Positions 1 to 7,588 are shown, numbered from the stretch's first letter. The stretch: DNA of 9,399 bases from Candidatus Colwellbacteria bacterium CG10_big_fil_rev_8_21_14_0_10_41_28 (GCA_002773755.1 PFAG01000015.1:1-9399), one strand, 5' to 3'. Notes: generated from the sequence alone by a model not told the origin. A program made the numbers and translations.

Positions 1-24
1 TGAGCGAGAGCTACTTTTACTAAA

Positions 25-1323
25 TTAATCATTGAATGGTAATAGGTCTGTAATTTGATCCTGTACTCCACTTAGTATACTCCTAATATTGCTTGGCTCT
101 ATAACATATTCACCTATAGCATCGTTGAATATAGTCTCAACATCCTCTCCTGGTCTTAGAGAACTTCTTGCCGATAAGGCCTGTTTTATATAAATGCTTG
201 TACCCTTAAGGTCAGTATATTTATTTGATAACTCTTTTAATGCTGGAAGTCTATTTGCTCTTCCAGTATAGCTCTCCATGATGTCTGGATCGGTAGCGGT
301 GTTAAAAACGAAATCCCATGCTATATCTGGCTGGTCAGAAGTTAGCGCAACAGCTATCCCTTGGTAATCTGGATAGTTTATAGGACTATTTGGGTCCTCT
401 TGGAGCATTTCTGAAACTGCATATTCAAAATCGGGCCTAAGCTCGTCAAGTTCACTCAGCTGATAGTAGTAGAGTGGCTGAAGGGCCAGCTTTCCTTCGG
501 CAAATGCCTCCAAAGAGCTCCCTAAGCTTGTTGAATATGCGTGTCTATCCGTTCCCGCAGAGCCATAAGAAACATATTTCTGGATCAACTCCCTACTTTT
601 AGTTGTGTTAACAGTGGATTTTGTATAGGTGTTGTTGGTTATAGGGATATCGTTCTGCTGGAATAGGAGGCCTAAGACGTCTGGGCCATTTAGGGTTATG
701 TCATCTGTATATCCCAAAGATATTGCCCCCCGCACCATCTTTTCTCCATTAAAAACTGTTATCTGTTCGATCACGTTATCTAGATCATCCCAAGATCTAG
801 GGGGCGAAAGAATGCCTGACTTGTCTAATAAGTCTCTATTATATATAAGGGCAAGCGTGTCCATGTTTACCGGCAAGGCATAGACGTTGTTAGAAAGAGT
901 GAAATCTTGTTGCGCAGATTTAAAGTACAACTCACTAAACTCTTCTACTGCTATAACGTCACTAGGAGCAAACTTCATCTTATTCCCGTGCTCCAAAAGC
1001 CAGTTATTGTCTACCATAAATATATCTGGGCCCCTGCCAGCTGCTAGGGCATCTATTAAGGTCTTTTCGTACTCAGGTTGATTAATGGATCTATATGAAA
1101 TCTTTATAGATGGATTTTCTTTTTGATACTTACTAATGGCAGTGCTCCAGGATGAGGATCCATCTACACCCCAGAAGTCTATAGTTGTGACCTCGCCCTT
1201 ATTCCTAGCCCCGGGAAAGACACCCGCGAGCAACAAAATAAATATGAGCGTAAGTATCCCCGAGACAACCAAGAAGACCTTCTGTGGAGTTGTTAGGGTT
1301 GGTATTTGTATCTCTATTTTCAT
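25..1323 (-). CDS. Membrane-anchored extracellular solute-binding protein, family 1 (ABC sugar-type)
   Basis: The 432-residue product resembles family 1 periplasmic-type binding proteins, which capture sugars or similar solutes outside the membrane for an ABC importer. A cytoplasmic start (residues 1-14) is followed by one hydrophobic segment at about 16-36. The mature fold then opens with TIDFWGV (47-53), a Q-PEYEK stretch (82-87) and the family hallmark GRGPDIF (96-102). There is no lipobox cysteine after the hydrophobic segment, so it is probably held by an uncleaved N-terminal anchor rather than a lipid. The ATG lies 6 bases after the gyrA stop with no Shine-Dalgarno sequence, which suggests translation coupled to gyrA. 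No permease or ATPase gene is visible nearby, so the transport partner and ligand are unknown. Such orphan binding proteins recur in Parcubacteria-type genomes (recalled family knowledge). The family call is firm; the substrate is not predictable. Confidence 0.85.
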   Translation of the reverse strand: MKIEIQIPTLTTPQKVFLVVSGILTLIFILLLAGVFPGARNKGEVTTIDFWGVDGSSSWSTAISKYQKENPSIKISYRSINQPEYEKTLIDALAAGRGPDIFMVDNNWLLEHGNKMKFAPSDVIAVEEFSELYFKSAQQDFTLSNNVYALPVNMDTLALIYNRDLLDKSGILSPPRSWDDLDNVIEQITVFNGEKMVRGAISLGYTDDITLNGPDVLGLLFQQNDIPITNNTYTKSTVNTTKSRELIQKYVSYGSAGTDRHAYSTSLGSSLEAFAEGKLALQPLYYYQLSELDELRPDFEYAVSEMLQEDPNSPINYPDYQGIAVALTSDQPDIAWDFVFNTATDPDIMESYTGRANRLPALKELSNKYTDLKGTSIYIKQALSARSSLRPGEDVETIFNDAIGEYVIEPSNIRSILSGVQDQITDLLPFND

Positions 1324-1329
1324 CAGAAG

Positions 1330-3765
1330 CTAGAGAGCTACTGATCCAGCAATTTTATCTCCCTTCTTTAGAGTTATGATCTTAACTCCCTGGGTAGCTC
1401 TGCCTGTTTGTCTTATATCTTTTATCTTACTCTTCAGAACTTGGCCCTTAGTTGTTATGGCCAACAGTTCATCTTCCTCGATTATAACATGCGAAGAGAC
1501 TACTTTTCCGGTTTTTGGAGTTACTTTGGCTGTAACAATTCCAGTCCCGCCTCTCTTTTGAACCTTGTATTCAGAAAGGGATGTCCTCTTGGCATATCCA
1601 TTTTCCATAACTACCAAGAAGTTGTCCTTTGAGCCTGGCTCAATAACACTGAATGAAACCAGCTCATCCTTAGCTTTTAGACTAATGCCCTTTACTCCAG
1701 CTGCGGAGCGGCCCATAGCGCGAACATCTGAACCCTTGAATCTAATGGCTTTCCCATCAATGGTTGTTAGGATAATTTCTTCATCTTTACTAATTAGCTT
1801 AACCCACCTAAGAGCATCTTCCTTGTTGAGCTTGATAGCAATAATTCCACCTTTTCTAACATTGTCGAACTCGGAGATCCCTGTTTTTTTAACAACACCC
1901 TTAGCAGTAGCCATAGCAAAATATCTATCTTTTCTGTCTTCCTTGGAGTCCTTGTACGTGATTATGGCTGCTATTCCCTCTTCACTTGGGAGCTCAAGGA
2001 AGTTGTGGATTGCTCTTCCTCTGCTTGTCCTACTCCCTTCAGGAATCTCATATACCTTAGTTCTAAGGACGCGTCCTCTGTCTGTGAAAAAGAGAATACT
2101 GTCGTGGGTGTTGGCTGCTATTATGTGAGCTAGAATATCCTCCTCTCCAACAGCGCTACCTATCAATCCCTTTCCCCCTCTTCTTTGGCTTCTGAAAATA
2201 GATGGCGACAGCCGTTTAATATATCCGTCTCCGCTCATTGTAATGACGGCTTCCTCTTCTGGAATTAGATCTTCTGCCGCAAAGTCTTTTAATTTCCTGC
2301 CAACAACTCTTGTTCTGCGATCATCTCCATAATCTTTCTTAACCTGGACTAGCTCGTCTTTAACTACACCCAAAATCTTGACCTCACTAGCTAAAAGATC
2401 TTTTAGCTCCTTAATTAAAGTCCTCTTCTCTTTCAACTCCTCCTCTATCTTTTTGGTCTCAAGGCCAGACAGAGTTTGGAGTCTCATTTCCAAAATGGCG
2501 TTTGCTTGAACCTCTGTTAATTTAAATTTCGCGATAAGATTTTCTCTTGCCTTGTCTCTATCAGAAGACTTCTTAATGGTCTCGATTACCTTATCTATAT
2601 TCTCAAGAGCTTTTGAGAGCCCCTCCAATATATGTGCTCGCTCTTCAGCTTTCCTTAAATCATGCTCGGCTCTTTTAGTAACAACTCCTTTCCTGTGCTC
2701 AACAAAGTATGAGAGAACGTCTCTGATAGACATGGTTTCTGGCTTTATTCCATCTGCCAAAGCAACCATGTTGAGGTGGAAATCTTTTTGTAGATCGGTG
2801 TGCTTCCAAAGTTGATTCATTATCTTCTGAGGAATAGCCGTATTCTTTAGATCAATAACAATTCTGACTTGATCATCTTTGTCGGACTCATCCCTAATGT
2901 CTCTGATTCCCTCAATCTTTTTATCGTTAACTAGCTGAGCCATCTTAATGAGAAGGTCTGATTTATTAACTTGGTATGGGATCTCGCTAACTACAATCTG
3001 TTTTTCTCCAACCTCTGCCTTTCCTCTTAAAGGAATTGATCCTCTTCCTGAAACATATGCTTCTTTTATTGCCTTCTCGTCGTAAACAATTCCACCTGTT
3101 GGAAAATCTGGACCCTTAACGAATTCCATTAGGTCTTCGGATGTCGCTTTCGGATTTTCGATGAGGTGGGTGGTGGCATCAATAACCTCGGTTAGGTTGT
3201 GTGGAGGTATTTTTGTGGCCATACCGACAGCAATACCATCTGAACCATTTACTAGAAGGTTAGGGAACTTGGCTGGAAGAACATTTGGCTCTTTTCTGGT
3301 GTCATCATAATTTGAATTGAAGACAACGGTTTCTTTTTCTATGTCTGTGAGAAGAGCTTCCGAGATCTTGGACAACCTACACTCTGTATATCTCATAGCA
3401 GCAGGCCTATCTCCATCAATATTCCCCCAGTTCCCTTGACCATTAATGAGTGGGTATCTTAAAGAGAAGTCTTGAGCCATTCTGGCAAGGGCTTCATATA
3501 TAGGATCGTTTCCATGAGGGTGATAGCGACCCATAACTTCTCCGACTATATTGGCAGACTTCTTATATCTAGATGAGAAGGTTACTCCCGAGTCCCACAT
3601 AGCCCAAAGAATTCTTCTGTGAACAGGTTTTAAGCCATCACGAACATCTGGCAGAGCACGACCAACGATGACACTCATGGCGTAATCTAAATAAGACTGC
3701 TTGAGCTCTTCGGTAATCTCAGTCGTTCTGATGTGTTTTTCCTTTTTTAAATCTCTTTCAGCCAT
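1330..3765 (-). CDS. gyrA: DNA gyrase subunit A
   Basis: GyrA is the DNA-cleaving subunit of gyrase, which with GyrB introduces negative supercoils using ATP. The 811-residue protein has the breakage-reunion domain first (about 15-500). The catalytic tyrosine is Y126 in AAMRYTE, preceded by the YHPHG turn (81-85). The C-terminal beta-pinwheel carries the gyrase-specific GyrA box QRRGGKG at 527-533, separating it from topoisomerase IV ParC, and a related QKRGGTG at 736-742. The chain ends at GSVAL without an acidic tail. The residues aligned with E. coli Ser83 and Asp87 are D87 and E91, an unusual quinolone-binding pocket. The ATG overlaps the upstream beta-lactamase-fold gene by 19 bases. A GGAG about 11 bases upstream is the best ribosome site. 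It sits in a three-gene minus-strand operon; gyrB is not in the window. Confidence 0.98.
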   Translation of the reverse strand: MAERDLKKEKHIRTTEITEELKQSYLDYAMSVIVGRALPDVRDGLKPVHRRILWAMWDSGVTFSSRYKKSANIVGEVMGRYHPHGNDPIYEALARMAQDFSLRYPLINGQGNWGNIDGDRPAAMRYTECRLSKISEALLTDIEKETVVFNSNYDDTRKEPNVLPAKFPNLLVNGSDGIAVGMATKIPPHNLTEVIDATTHLIENPKATSEDLMEFVKGPDFPTGGIVYDEKAIKEAYVSGRGSIPLRGKAEVGEKQIVVSEIPYQVNKSDLLIKMAQLVNDKKIEGIRDIRDESDKDDQVRIVIDLKNTAIPQKIMNQLWKHTDLQKDFHLNMVALADGIKPETMSIRDVLSYFVEHRKGVVTKRAEHDLRKAEERAHILEGLSKALENIDKVIETIKKSSDRDKARENLIAKFKLTEVQANAILEMRLQTLSGLETKKIEEELKEKRTLIKELKDLLASEVKILGVVKDELVQVKKDYGDDRRTRVVGRKLKDFAAEDLIPEEEAVITMSGDGYIKRLSPSIFRSQRRGGKGLIGSAVGEEDILAHIIAANTHDSILFFTDRGRVLRTKVYEIPEGSRTSRGRAIHNFLELPSEEGIAAIITYKDSKEDRKDRYFAMATAKGVVKKTGISEFDNVRKGGIIAIKLNKEDALRWVKLISKDEEIILTTIDGKAIRFKGSDVRAMGRSAAGVKGISLKAKDELVSFSVIEPGSKDNFLVVMENGYAKRTSLSEYKVQKRGGTGIVTAKVTPKTGKVVSSHVIIEEDELLAITTKGQVLKSKIKDIRQTGRATQGVKIITLKKGDKIAGSVAL

Positions 3766-4307
3766 ACTATCTTAACTCCCTCTTCTTCATTAATATCTTT
3801 TGCTTTGAGGGTTAATTTTTCCTCCTGGGTGACTTTTTGACCAATCTCCTCCATCAGGTTTTTGGCTCCCTTGTCTGTTAGAGGAATTATTATATTAGGT
3901 TCAACCTTTTTAATAAATGAATTTATCTCCTTGAAGTTCAAGCTAGAGTTTTCAGTATTCACGAAAAGGATATCTATCTCCCCGAGTTTTTCTAGATCCT
4001 CCTGAGAGGGTATCTTCTCCAGATTTTTTATAAAACCAAGCTTTATGTCGTCGAAAAATACAGAGTATCCTGTGGCCAAATTTTTCTTGTCGCTGGCGGG
4101 AAGAGCTATCCCCTTGATTCTCACGCCCTCTATCTCATACTCTCCTGGTCCGTATATAAACCCCTCTTCTCCTTCAACAGATCCCTCTAAAGAGACCTCT
4201 GTAAGAAGAGTTATATTTGCCTTCCTTTTTGAAGGCGGGTCTACAATTAGGACAAAATCAGCCACCTGGCAGCGTATGCCAGTTGATCCAATAAGGTTAA
4301 TTACCAT
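3747..4307 (-). CDS. Degenerate metallo-beta-lactamase-fold protein lacking metal ligands
   Basis: The 186-residue product follows the plan of the small Lactamase_B_3 / UPF0173-like branch of the metallo-beta-lactamase fold. It has an opening strand (MVINLIGSTG), VLIVDPP at 19-25, a GPGEYEIEGV strand at 53-62 that is typical of the group, DILFVNT at 112-118 and EPNIIIPL at 136-143. Active relatives carry HxHxDH and further histidines binding zinc. This protein contains no histidine at all, so a hydrolase function is very unlikely. A structural or regulatory role is inferred. The ATG at 4307 fits the family start and lies just below a -10 element, suggesting a leaderless message. An in-frame TTG at 4343 with AAGGA 8 bases upstream would add 12 residues and cannot be excluded. 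It leads the operon with gyrA, overlapping it by 19 bases, so it may be co-translated with gyrase. Confidence 0.8.
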   Translation of the reverse strand: MVINLIGSTGIRCQVADFVLIVDPPSKRKANITLLTEVSLEGSVEGEEGFIYGPGEYEIEGVRIKGIALPASDKKNLATGYSVFFDDIKLGFIKNLEKIPSQEDLEKLGEIDILFVNTENSSLNFKEINSFIKKVEPNIIIPLTDKGAKNLMEEIGQKVTQEEKLTLKAKDINEEEGVKIVWLKEI

Positions 4308-4311
4308 CCCG

Positions 4312-4343
4312 ATTATATTACTCTCTAAGGCATTGCTTTTCAA
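4312..4343 (-). promoter_or_regulatory. Sigma-70-type promoter for the beta-lactamase-fold/gyrA operon
   Basis: Read on the minus strand, TTGAAA (4343-4338) is followed after 17 bases by TAATAT (4320-4315), which overlaps a perfect TATAAT (4317-4312). Transcription would begin at about 4305-4308, at the ATG of the beta-lactamase-fold gene, giving a leaderless message. It overlaps the -35 region of the divergent S1 promoter, so the two could interfere. Identified by eye only. Confidence 0.55.
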
Positions 4344-4361
4344 TGCTGCTTTCCTTATAAT
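4333..4361 (+). promoter_or_regulatory. Sigma-70-type promoter for the S1/ftsH operon
   Basis: TTGCTT (4333-4338), a 17-base spacer and a perfect TATAAT (4356-4361) predict a start near 4368. That leaves a leader of about 48 bases before the ATG at 4416. The -35 box is weak (three of six matches) but the -10 is ideal. Confidence 0.6.
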
Positions 4362-4405
4362 CAGCGTGCTTTGGTTAGACTAACAGCTAAAAAACAAGAT
4401 TCGTT

Positions 4406-4409
4406 GGAG
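4406..4409 (+). promoter_or_regulatory. Ribosome binding site that fixes the S1 start
   Basis: GGAG lies 6 bases before the ATG at 4416. It favours this codon over the in-frame TTG at 4371, which has no Shine-Dalgarno sequence and would lie almost at the predicted transcription start. Confidence 0.65.
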
Positions 4410-4415
4410 TTTCAA

Positions 4416-5525
4416 ATGTTGAAATCCAACCCAGGTTTAATGCCAATCCTCCGTGAGGGGGAAATTATTAATGTGCGGGTTATAGAGCGCGCAAACAAGG
4501 CTGTCTACTTCGCCGTTCCAAGAATTGGGACTGGTGTTATTTATGGGTTAGAGCTTATTAATGCAAGGAATATATTAAAGAAGCTTGAAGAGGGGGATGA
4601 GATTGCTGCTAAGGTGATTATGCCGGAAAACGAAGATGGGTTTGTAGAACTTTCTCTAGTAGAAGCTGGCAAACAGAAAGCTTGGCAAGAGCTCAAAGAG
4701 CTTAAGGATGCGGATGAAGCTATTAAGGGCAAGATTGTTAACGCAAACTCTGGTGGATTGATTGTGGACATAAGGGGAATTCAAGGATTCCTTCCAGCCT
4801 CACAACTATCAAACGACAACTATCCAAAAGATGCTGAGGGAGATAGGTCAAAGATCATCGGAGAACTCGAGAAGATGGTTGGTGGGGATATAACTGTGAA
4901 GATTATTAATATTAATCCTCGAACAAATAAACTAATTGTATCTGAAAGAGAGGTAGAGGTTGACGACGTTAAGGAGCTCCTGTCTAAATACTCTGAGGGA
5001 GAAGACGTCTCTGGAATTGTTTCCGGAGTTGCAGATTTTGGTGCATTTATTAAGTTCGCTGACGAACCAAAAATAGAGGGGTTAATCCATATCTCTGAAC
5101 TTAGCTACAATATTATTGATAATCCTAAAGAAATCGTCTCTGTTGGAGACATGGTTAAGGCCAAAATAACTGAGATTAAAGATGGCCGTGTTTCTCTTTC
5201 TCTAAGGGCTTTGCAGGAAGACCCATGGGAAGAGGCAGATAAGAAATTTAAGGCCGGTGAAATAATAGAAGGTGAAGTATATAAACTAAATCCTTTTGGA
5301 GCCTCGGTAAGATTGGGTCATGGATTAACTGGGATGATTCACGTTTCAGAGTTTGGCTCAGTTGAAGAGCTTAAAAAACATCTTAACCCGGGACAGACTT
5401 ACAAGTTCTTGGTAGACTCAGTAAAAGCAGATGAAAAGAGGATTACTCTTAAGCTAGAAAAAGGTGGCACCAAACAACCAGAACAACAAAAAGGAGAACA
5501 GGAAGTTTCCGAAGCTGGAGAATAG
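4416..5525 (+). CDS. rpsA: 30S ribosomal protein S1 (four S1 motifs)
   Basis: S1 binds mRNA on the small ribosomal subunit and helps load transcripts, especially structured ones. The 369 residues hold four OB-fold S1 motifs at about 13-83, 102-178, 195-264 and 281-348. The third is the most canonical (VSGIVSGVADFGAFI... EGLIHISELS), and the fourth has FGASVRL and GMIHVSEF. E. coli S1 has six motifs, so this is a short form like those of many Gram-positive and CPR bacteria. A polar tail (351-369) follows. The start is the ATG with a GGAG ribosome site; an in-frame TTG at 4371 would add 15 residues. The 3' end overlaps ftsH by 62 bases, so the two are co-transcribed. An alternative name is 'S1 RNA-binding domain protein', but the motif spacing and size favour the ribosomal protein. 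Confidence 0.9.
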   Translation: MLKSNPGLMPILREGEIINVRVIERANKAVYFAVPRIGTGVIYGLELINARNILKKLEEGDEIAAKVIMPENEDGFVELSLVEAGKQKAWQELKELKDADEAIKGKIVNANSGGLIVDIRGIQGFLPASQLSNDNYPKDAEGDRSKIIGELEKMVGGDITVKIININPRTNKLIVSEREVEVDDVKELLSKYSEGEDVSGIVSGVADFGAFIKFADEPKIEGLIHISELSYNIIDNPKEIVSVGDMVKAKITEIKDGRVSLSLRALQEDPWEEADKKFKAGEIIEGEVYKLNPFGASVRLGHGLTGMIHVSEFGSVEELKKHLNPGQTYKFLVDSVKADEKRITLKLEKGGTKQPEQQKGEQEVSEAGE

Positions 5526-7356
5526 TCTCTATCGAAGTATATTTCGTGGAGTTATTATACTTTTCACGTTCGCCCTCATAACCTCTTTCCTATATCAACC
5601 CTCTGGAGAAATAGAGAAGGTTTCTTTGTCGGATGTTGCTAGGAGAATATCAGCAGAAGAGGTCCAGAGTATAGAAATTAGTGGAGATAGGTTAATCATT
5701 TCTTTAAAAGAGGGTGAGACCACTCTTGAGTCTCAAAAGGAGGCTGGGACAAGTGTTGTTGAAGCCTTCGTAAGTCTGGGCGTTGATTCAGATAAACTAT
5801 CTGCCGTAAACATAGCGGTCAAAGATGAATCTGGGTTTGGTTTTTGGGCTGGAGCGATACTACCAACATTAATTCCCCTACTAGTTTTTGTGGGAATTTT
5901 TTGGTTCTTGATGAGGCAAGCCAAAGGAGGAGCAAGCCAGGCATTCACTTTTGGAAAATCCAATCTAAGCCTTTTCACAAACTTTAAAGAGAAGGTTTCT
6001 TTTGATGATGTGGCTGGGCTCAAAGAGGCAAAACAGGAATTAAGCGAGGTTGTTGGTTTTCTTAAGGAGCCAAAGAAGTATTTGGACATGGGCGCAAAGA
6101 TTCCAAGAGGGGTTTTGCTGATGGGCGCTCCCGGAACAGGTAAGACTCTTTTGGCCAGAGCTGTGGCTGGCGAAGCTGGTGTTCCATTCTTTCACATATC
6201 AGCATCTGAGTTTGTCGAGATGTTCGTTGGTGTTGGTGCTTCGAGGACAAGAGACGCATTTAATACAGCAAAGAAAGCTTCTCCATCTATCCTTTTCATA
6301 GATGAGATTGATGCGGTTGGAAGAGAGCGTGGAACAGGAGTTGGTGGAGGCCACGATGAGAGAGAACAGACTCTTAACCAAATCTTAGTTGAGATGGATG
6401 GATTTAATAGAGACACCAGGGTAATTGTTCTTGCAGCAACAAATAGACCCGACGTTTTAGATAGGGCGCTCCTTAGACCAGGTAGGTTTGATAGGAGGGT
6501 TCACCTTGATCTTCCTGATATAAAAGAAAGGGAGGAGATTTTAAAGATCCATGCCCAGAACAAACCTCTTGCAAAGAGTGTAGACCTAAAGAAAGTGGCA
6601 ACAAGAACTCCTGGATTTTCTGGAGCAGATCTAGCCAACCTTATTAACGAGGCTGCTATTCTTGCTGTTCAAGAGGAGAGAAAAGATGTTGATCAACAAA
6701 ATGTTTTGGACTCTATTGAGAAGGTTCTTCTTGGGCCGGCCAGAAAGAGTAGAATCGTTTCAGAAAAAGAGAGGGAGATTGTTGCCTATCACGAAGCGGG
6801 TCATGCGATTGTCGCAGCGAGCCTTAAGGACTCTGACCCCGTACACAAGGTATCAATCGTTTCGCGTGGAAATGCTGGTGGATACACCCTAAAACTTCCA
6901 GAAGAAGATCGAACTCTTAAGACCAGAAATCAGTTCTTGGCAGACCTTGCAGTTGCAATGGGGGGATACGCGGCCGAGAAGACCACCTTTGGTGATGTGA
7001 CGACCGGTGCAAGCAATGATCTAAAAGAAGCCACGAAGATTGCCAGAAAACTAGTAACCAAATATGGCATGAGTGAAAAGCTTGGGCCAACTGCCTTTGG
7101 GGCAGATTCTGACAACGTCTTCCTTGGAAGAGAGATGGTTGCTCACAAGAACTACTCTGAAGAAGTTGCTTCTCAAATAGATGGGGAAGTTAGAGGATTT
7201 ATAGATAGGGCTCTAGAAACAGCAAATAGGGTTATTGATAAAAATCAGAAAGTCTTAAAAGGAATTGCGGATACTCTTATGAAAAAGGAAGTCTTAGAGC
7301 AGGATGAGTTTAATAAACTAGTTAAGAAGCTTAAGTTGAAACCGGTAGCTGCTTAA
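5464..7356 (+). CDS. ftsH: ATP-dependent zinc metalloprotease FtsH
   Basis: FtsH is a membrane-bound hexameric AAA+ protease that extracts and degrades misassembled membrane proteins and some regulators. The 630 residues show transmembrane segment 1 (about 25-44), an extracytoplasmic FtsH_ext domain (about 47-125) and transmembrane segment 2 (about 128-150). The AAA+ module has Walker A GAPGTGKT (221-228), pore loop FVGVG (254-258), Walker B LFIDEID (277-283) and the arginine-finger region LLRPGRFDRR (336-345). The zinc-protease domain has HEAGH (443-447), with D519 in SNDLKEAT as the likely third ligand. All key residues are intact and the length is normal. The only start that keeps transmembrane segment 1 is GTG 5464, inside S1, with a poor ribosome site, so translational coupling to S1 is likely. 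The tRNA-Ile promoter lies within its 3' end. Confidence 0.97.
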   Translation: MAPNNQNNKKENRKFPKLENSLYRSIFRGVIILFTFALITSFLYQPSGEIEKVSLSDVARRISAEEVQSIEISGDRLIISLKEGETTLESQKEAGTSVVEAFVSLGVDSDKLSAVNIAVKDESGFGFWAGAILPTLIPLLVFVGIFWFLMRQAKGGASQAFTFGKSNLSLFTNFKEKVSFDDVAGLKEAKQELSEVVGFLKEPKKYLDMGAKIPRGVLLMGAPGTGKTLLARAVAGEAGVPFFHISASEFVEMFVGVGASRTRDAFNTAKKASPSILFIDEIDAVGRERGTGVGGGHDEREQTLNQILVEMDGFNRDTRVIVLAATNRPDVLDRALLRPGRFDRRVHLDLPDIKEREEILKIHAQNKPLAKSVDLKKVATRTPGFSGADLANLINEAAILAVQEERKDVDQQNVLDSIEKVLLGPARKSRIVSEKEREIVAYHEAGHAIVAASLKDSDPVHKVSIVSRGNAGGYTLKLPEEDRTLKTRNQFLADLAVAMGGYAAEKTTFGDVTTGASNDLKEATKIARKLVTKYGMSEKLGPTAFGADSDNVFLGREMVAHKNYSEEVASQIDGEVRGFIDRALETANRVIDKNQKVLKGIADTLMKKEVLEQDEFNKLVKKLKLKPVAA

Positions 7357-7364
7357 GCTATATT
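7336..7364 (+). promoter_or_regulatory. Promoter for tRNA-Ile, starting inside ftsH
   Basis: TTGAAA (7336-7341), a 17-base spacer and TATATT (7359-7364) predict a start near 7371, 8 bases before the tRNA. The -35 box is within the last ftsH codons and the -10 just after its stop. Confidence 0.65.
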
Positions 7365-7378
7365 TTGCTTAGCTCTAT

Positions 7379-7452
7379 GGGCCAGTAGCTCAATTGGTTA
7401 GAGCACCAAGCTTATACCTTGGCGGTTGATGGTTCGAGTCCATCCTGGCCCA
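7379..7452 (+). tRNA. tRNA-Ile (anticodon UAU, reads AUA)
   Basis: A complete cloverleaf can be folded by hand. The acceptor is GGGCCAG (7379-7385) with CTGGCCC (7445-7451); the D stem is GCTC/GAGC. The anticodon stem CCAAG/CTTGG closes the 7-base loop CTTATAC, giving anticodon TAT at 7413-7415. The T arm is GATGG, TTCGAGT, CCATC. The discriminator is A7452 and CCA is not encoded. The body resembles bacterial tRNA-Ile(GAU), and A73 suits isoleucine. Most bacteria read AUA with a lysidine-modified CAU tRNA; a genuine UAU anticodon is uncommon. AUA codons are frequent in the genes here, so it should be in use. Confidence 0.92.
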
Positions 7453-7457
7453 CATTG

Positions 7458-7486
7458 TTGACTGAAACTATTTTTTTAGATATAAA
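7458..7486 (+). promoter_or_regulatory. Strong promoter for the tRNA-Phe / structured RNA transcript
   Basis: TTGACT (7458-7463), a 17-base AT-rich spacer with seven T's, and TATAAA (7481-7486) make the best promoter in the window, with five of six matches in each box. The predicted start is near 7493, about 23 bases before tRNA-Phe. No other promoter is evident until 7933, so it probably drives everything up to the terminator at 7897. Confidence 0.7.
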
Positions 7487-7515
7487 GAGAATCTGCACAT
7501 TCCCACGGCAACCAC

Positions 7516-7588
7516 GGCGGTAGTAGCTTAAGAGGCAGAGCGTTGGCTTGAAAACCCAGATATGGAGGTTCAACTCCTCCCGCCGCCA
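7516..7588 (+). tRNA. tRNA-Phe (anticodon GAA) with two stem defects
   Basis: The T arm is perfect (GGAGG, TTCAACT, CCTCC at 7564-7580), the D arm is GCTT/GAGC, and the anticodon loop TTGAAAA (7548-7554) gives GAA, as in bacterial tRNA-Phe. The discriminator is A7588 and CCA is not encoded. Two irregularities stand out. The 5' acceptor strand (7516-7523) has one base too many for CGCCGCC (7581-7587), best drawn as a bulged A7522 next to a T-G wobble. The anticodon stem TTGGC/CCCAG has a C-C opposition at its loop end. It may be a divergent functional tRNA, a decaying copy, or contain a sequencing error. The short variable region (4 bases) argues against tRNA-Ser(UGA). Confidence 0.72.

Noticed and set aside
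1565..2128. 187-codon plus-strand frame
   Set aside because: It lies wholly inside gyrA on the opposite strand, has hydrophobic composition typical of an antisense shadow, and has no ribosome site.
4371..4415. TTG at 4371 as the S1 start
   Set aside because: It has no ribosome site and would be only about 3 bases from the predicted transcription start; the ATG at 4416 with GGAG is much better and still covers all four S1 motifs.
7470..7477. T run after tRNA-Ile as a terminator
   Set aside because: No GC-rich hairpin precedes it, and it fits well as the spacer of the TTGACT/TATAAA promoter.
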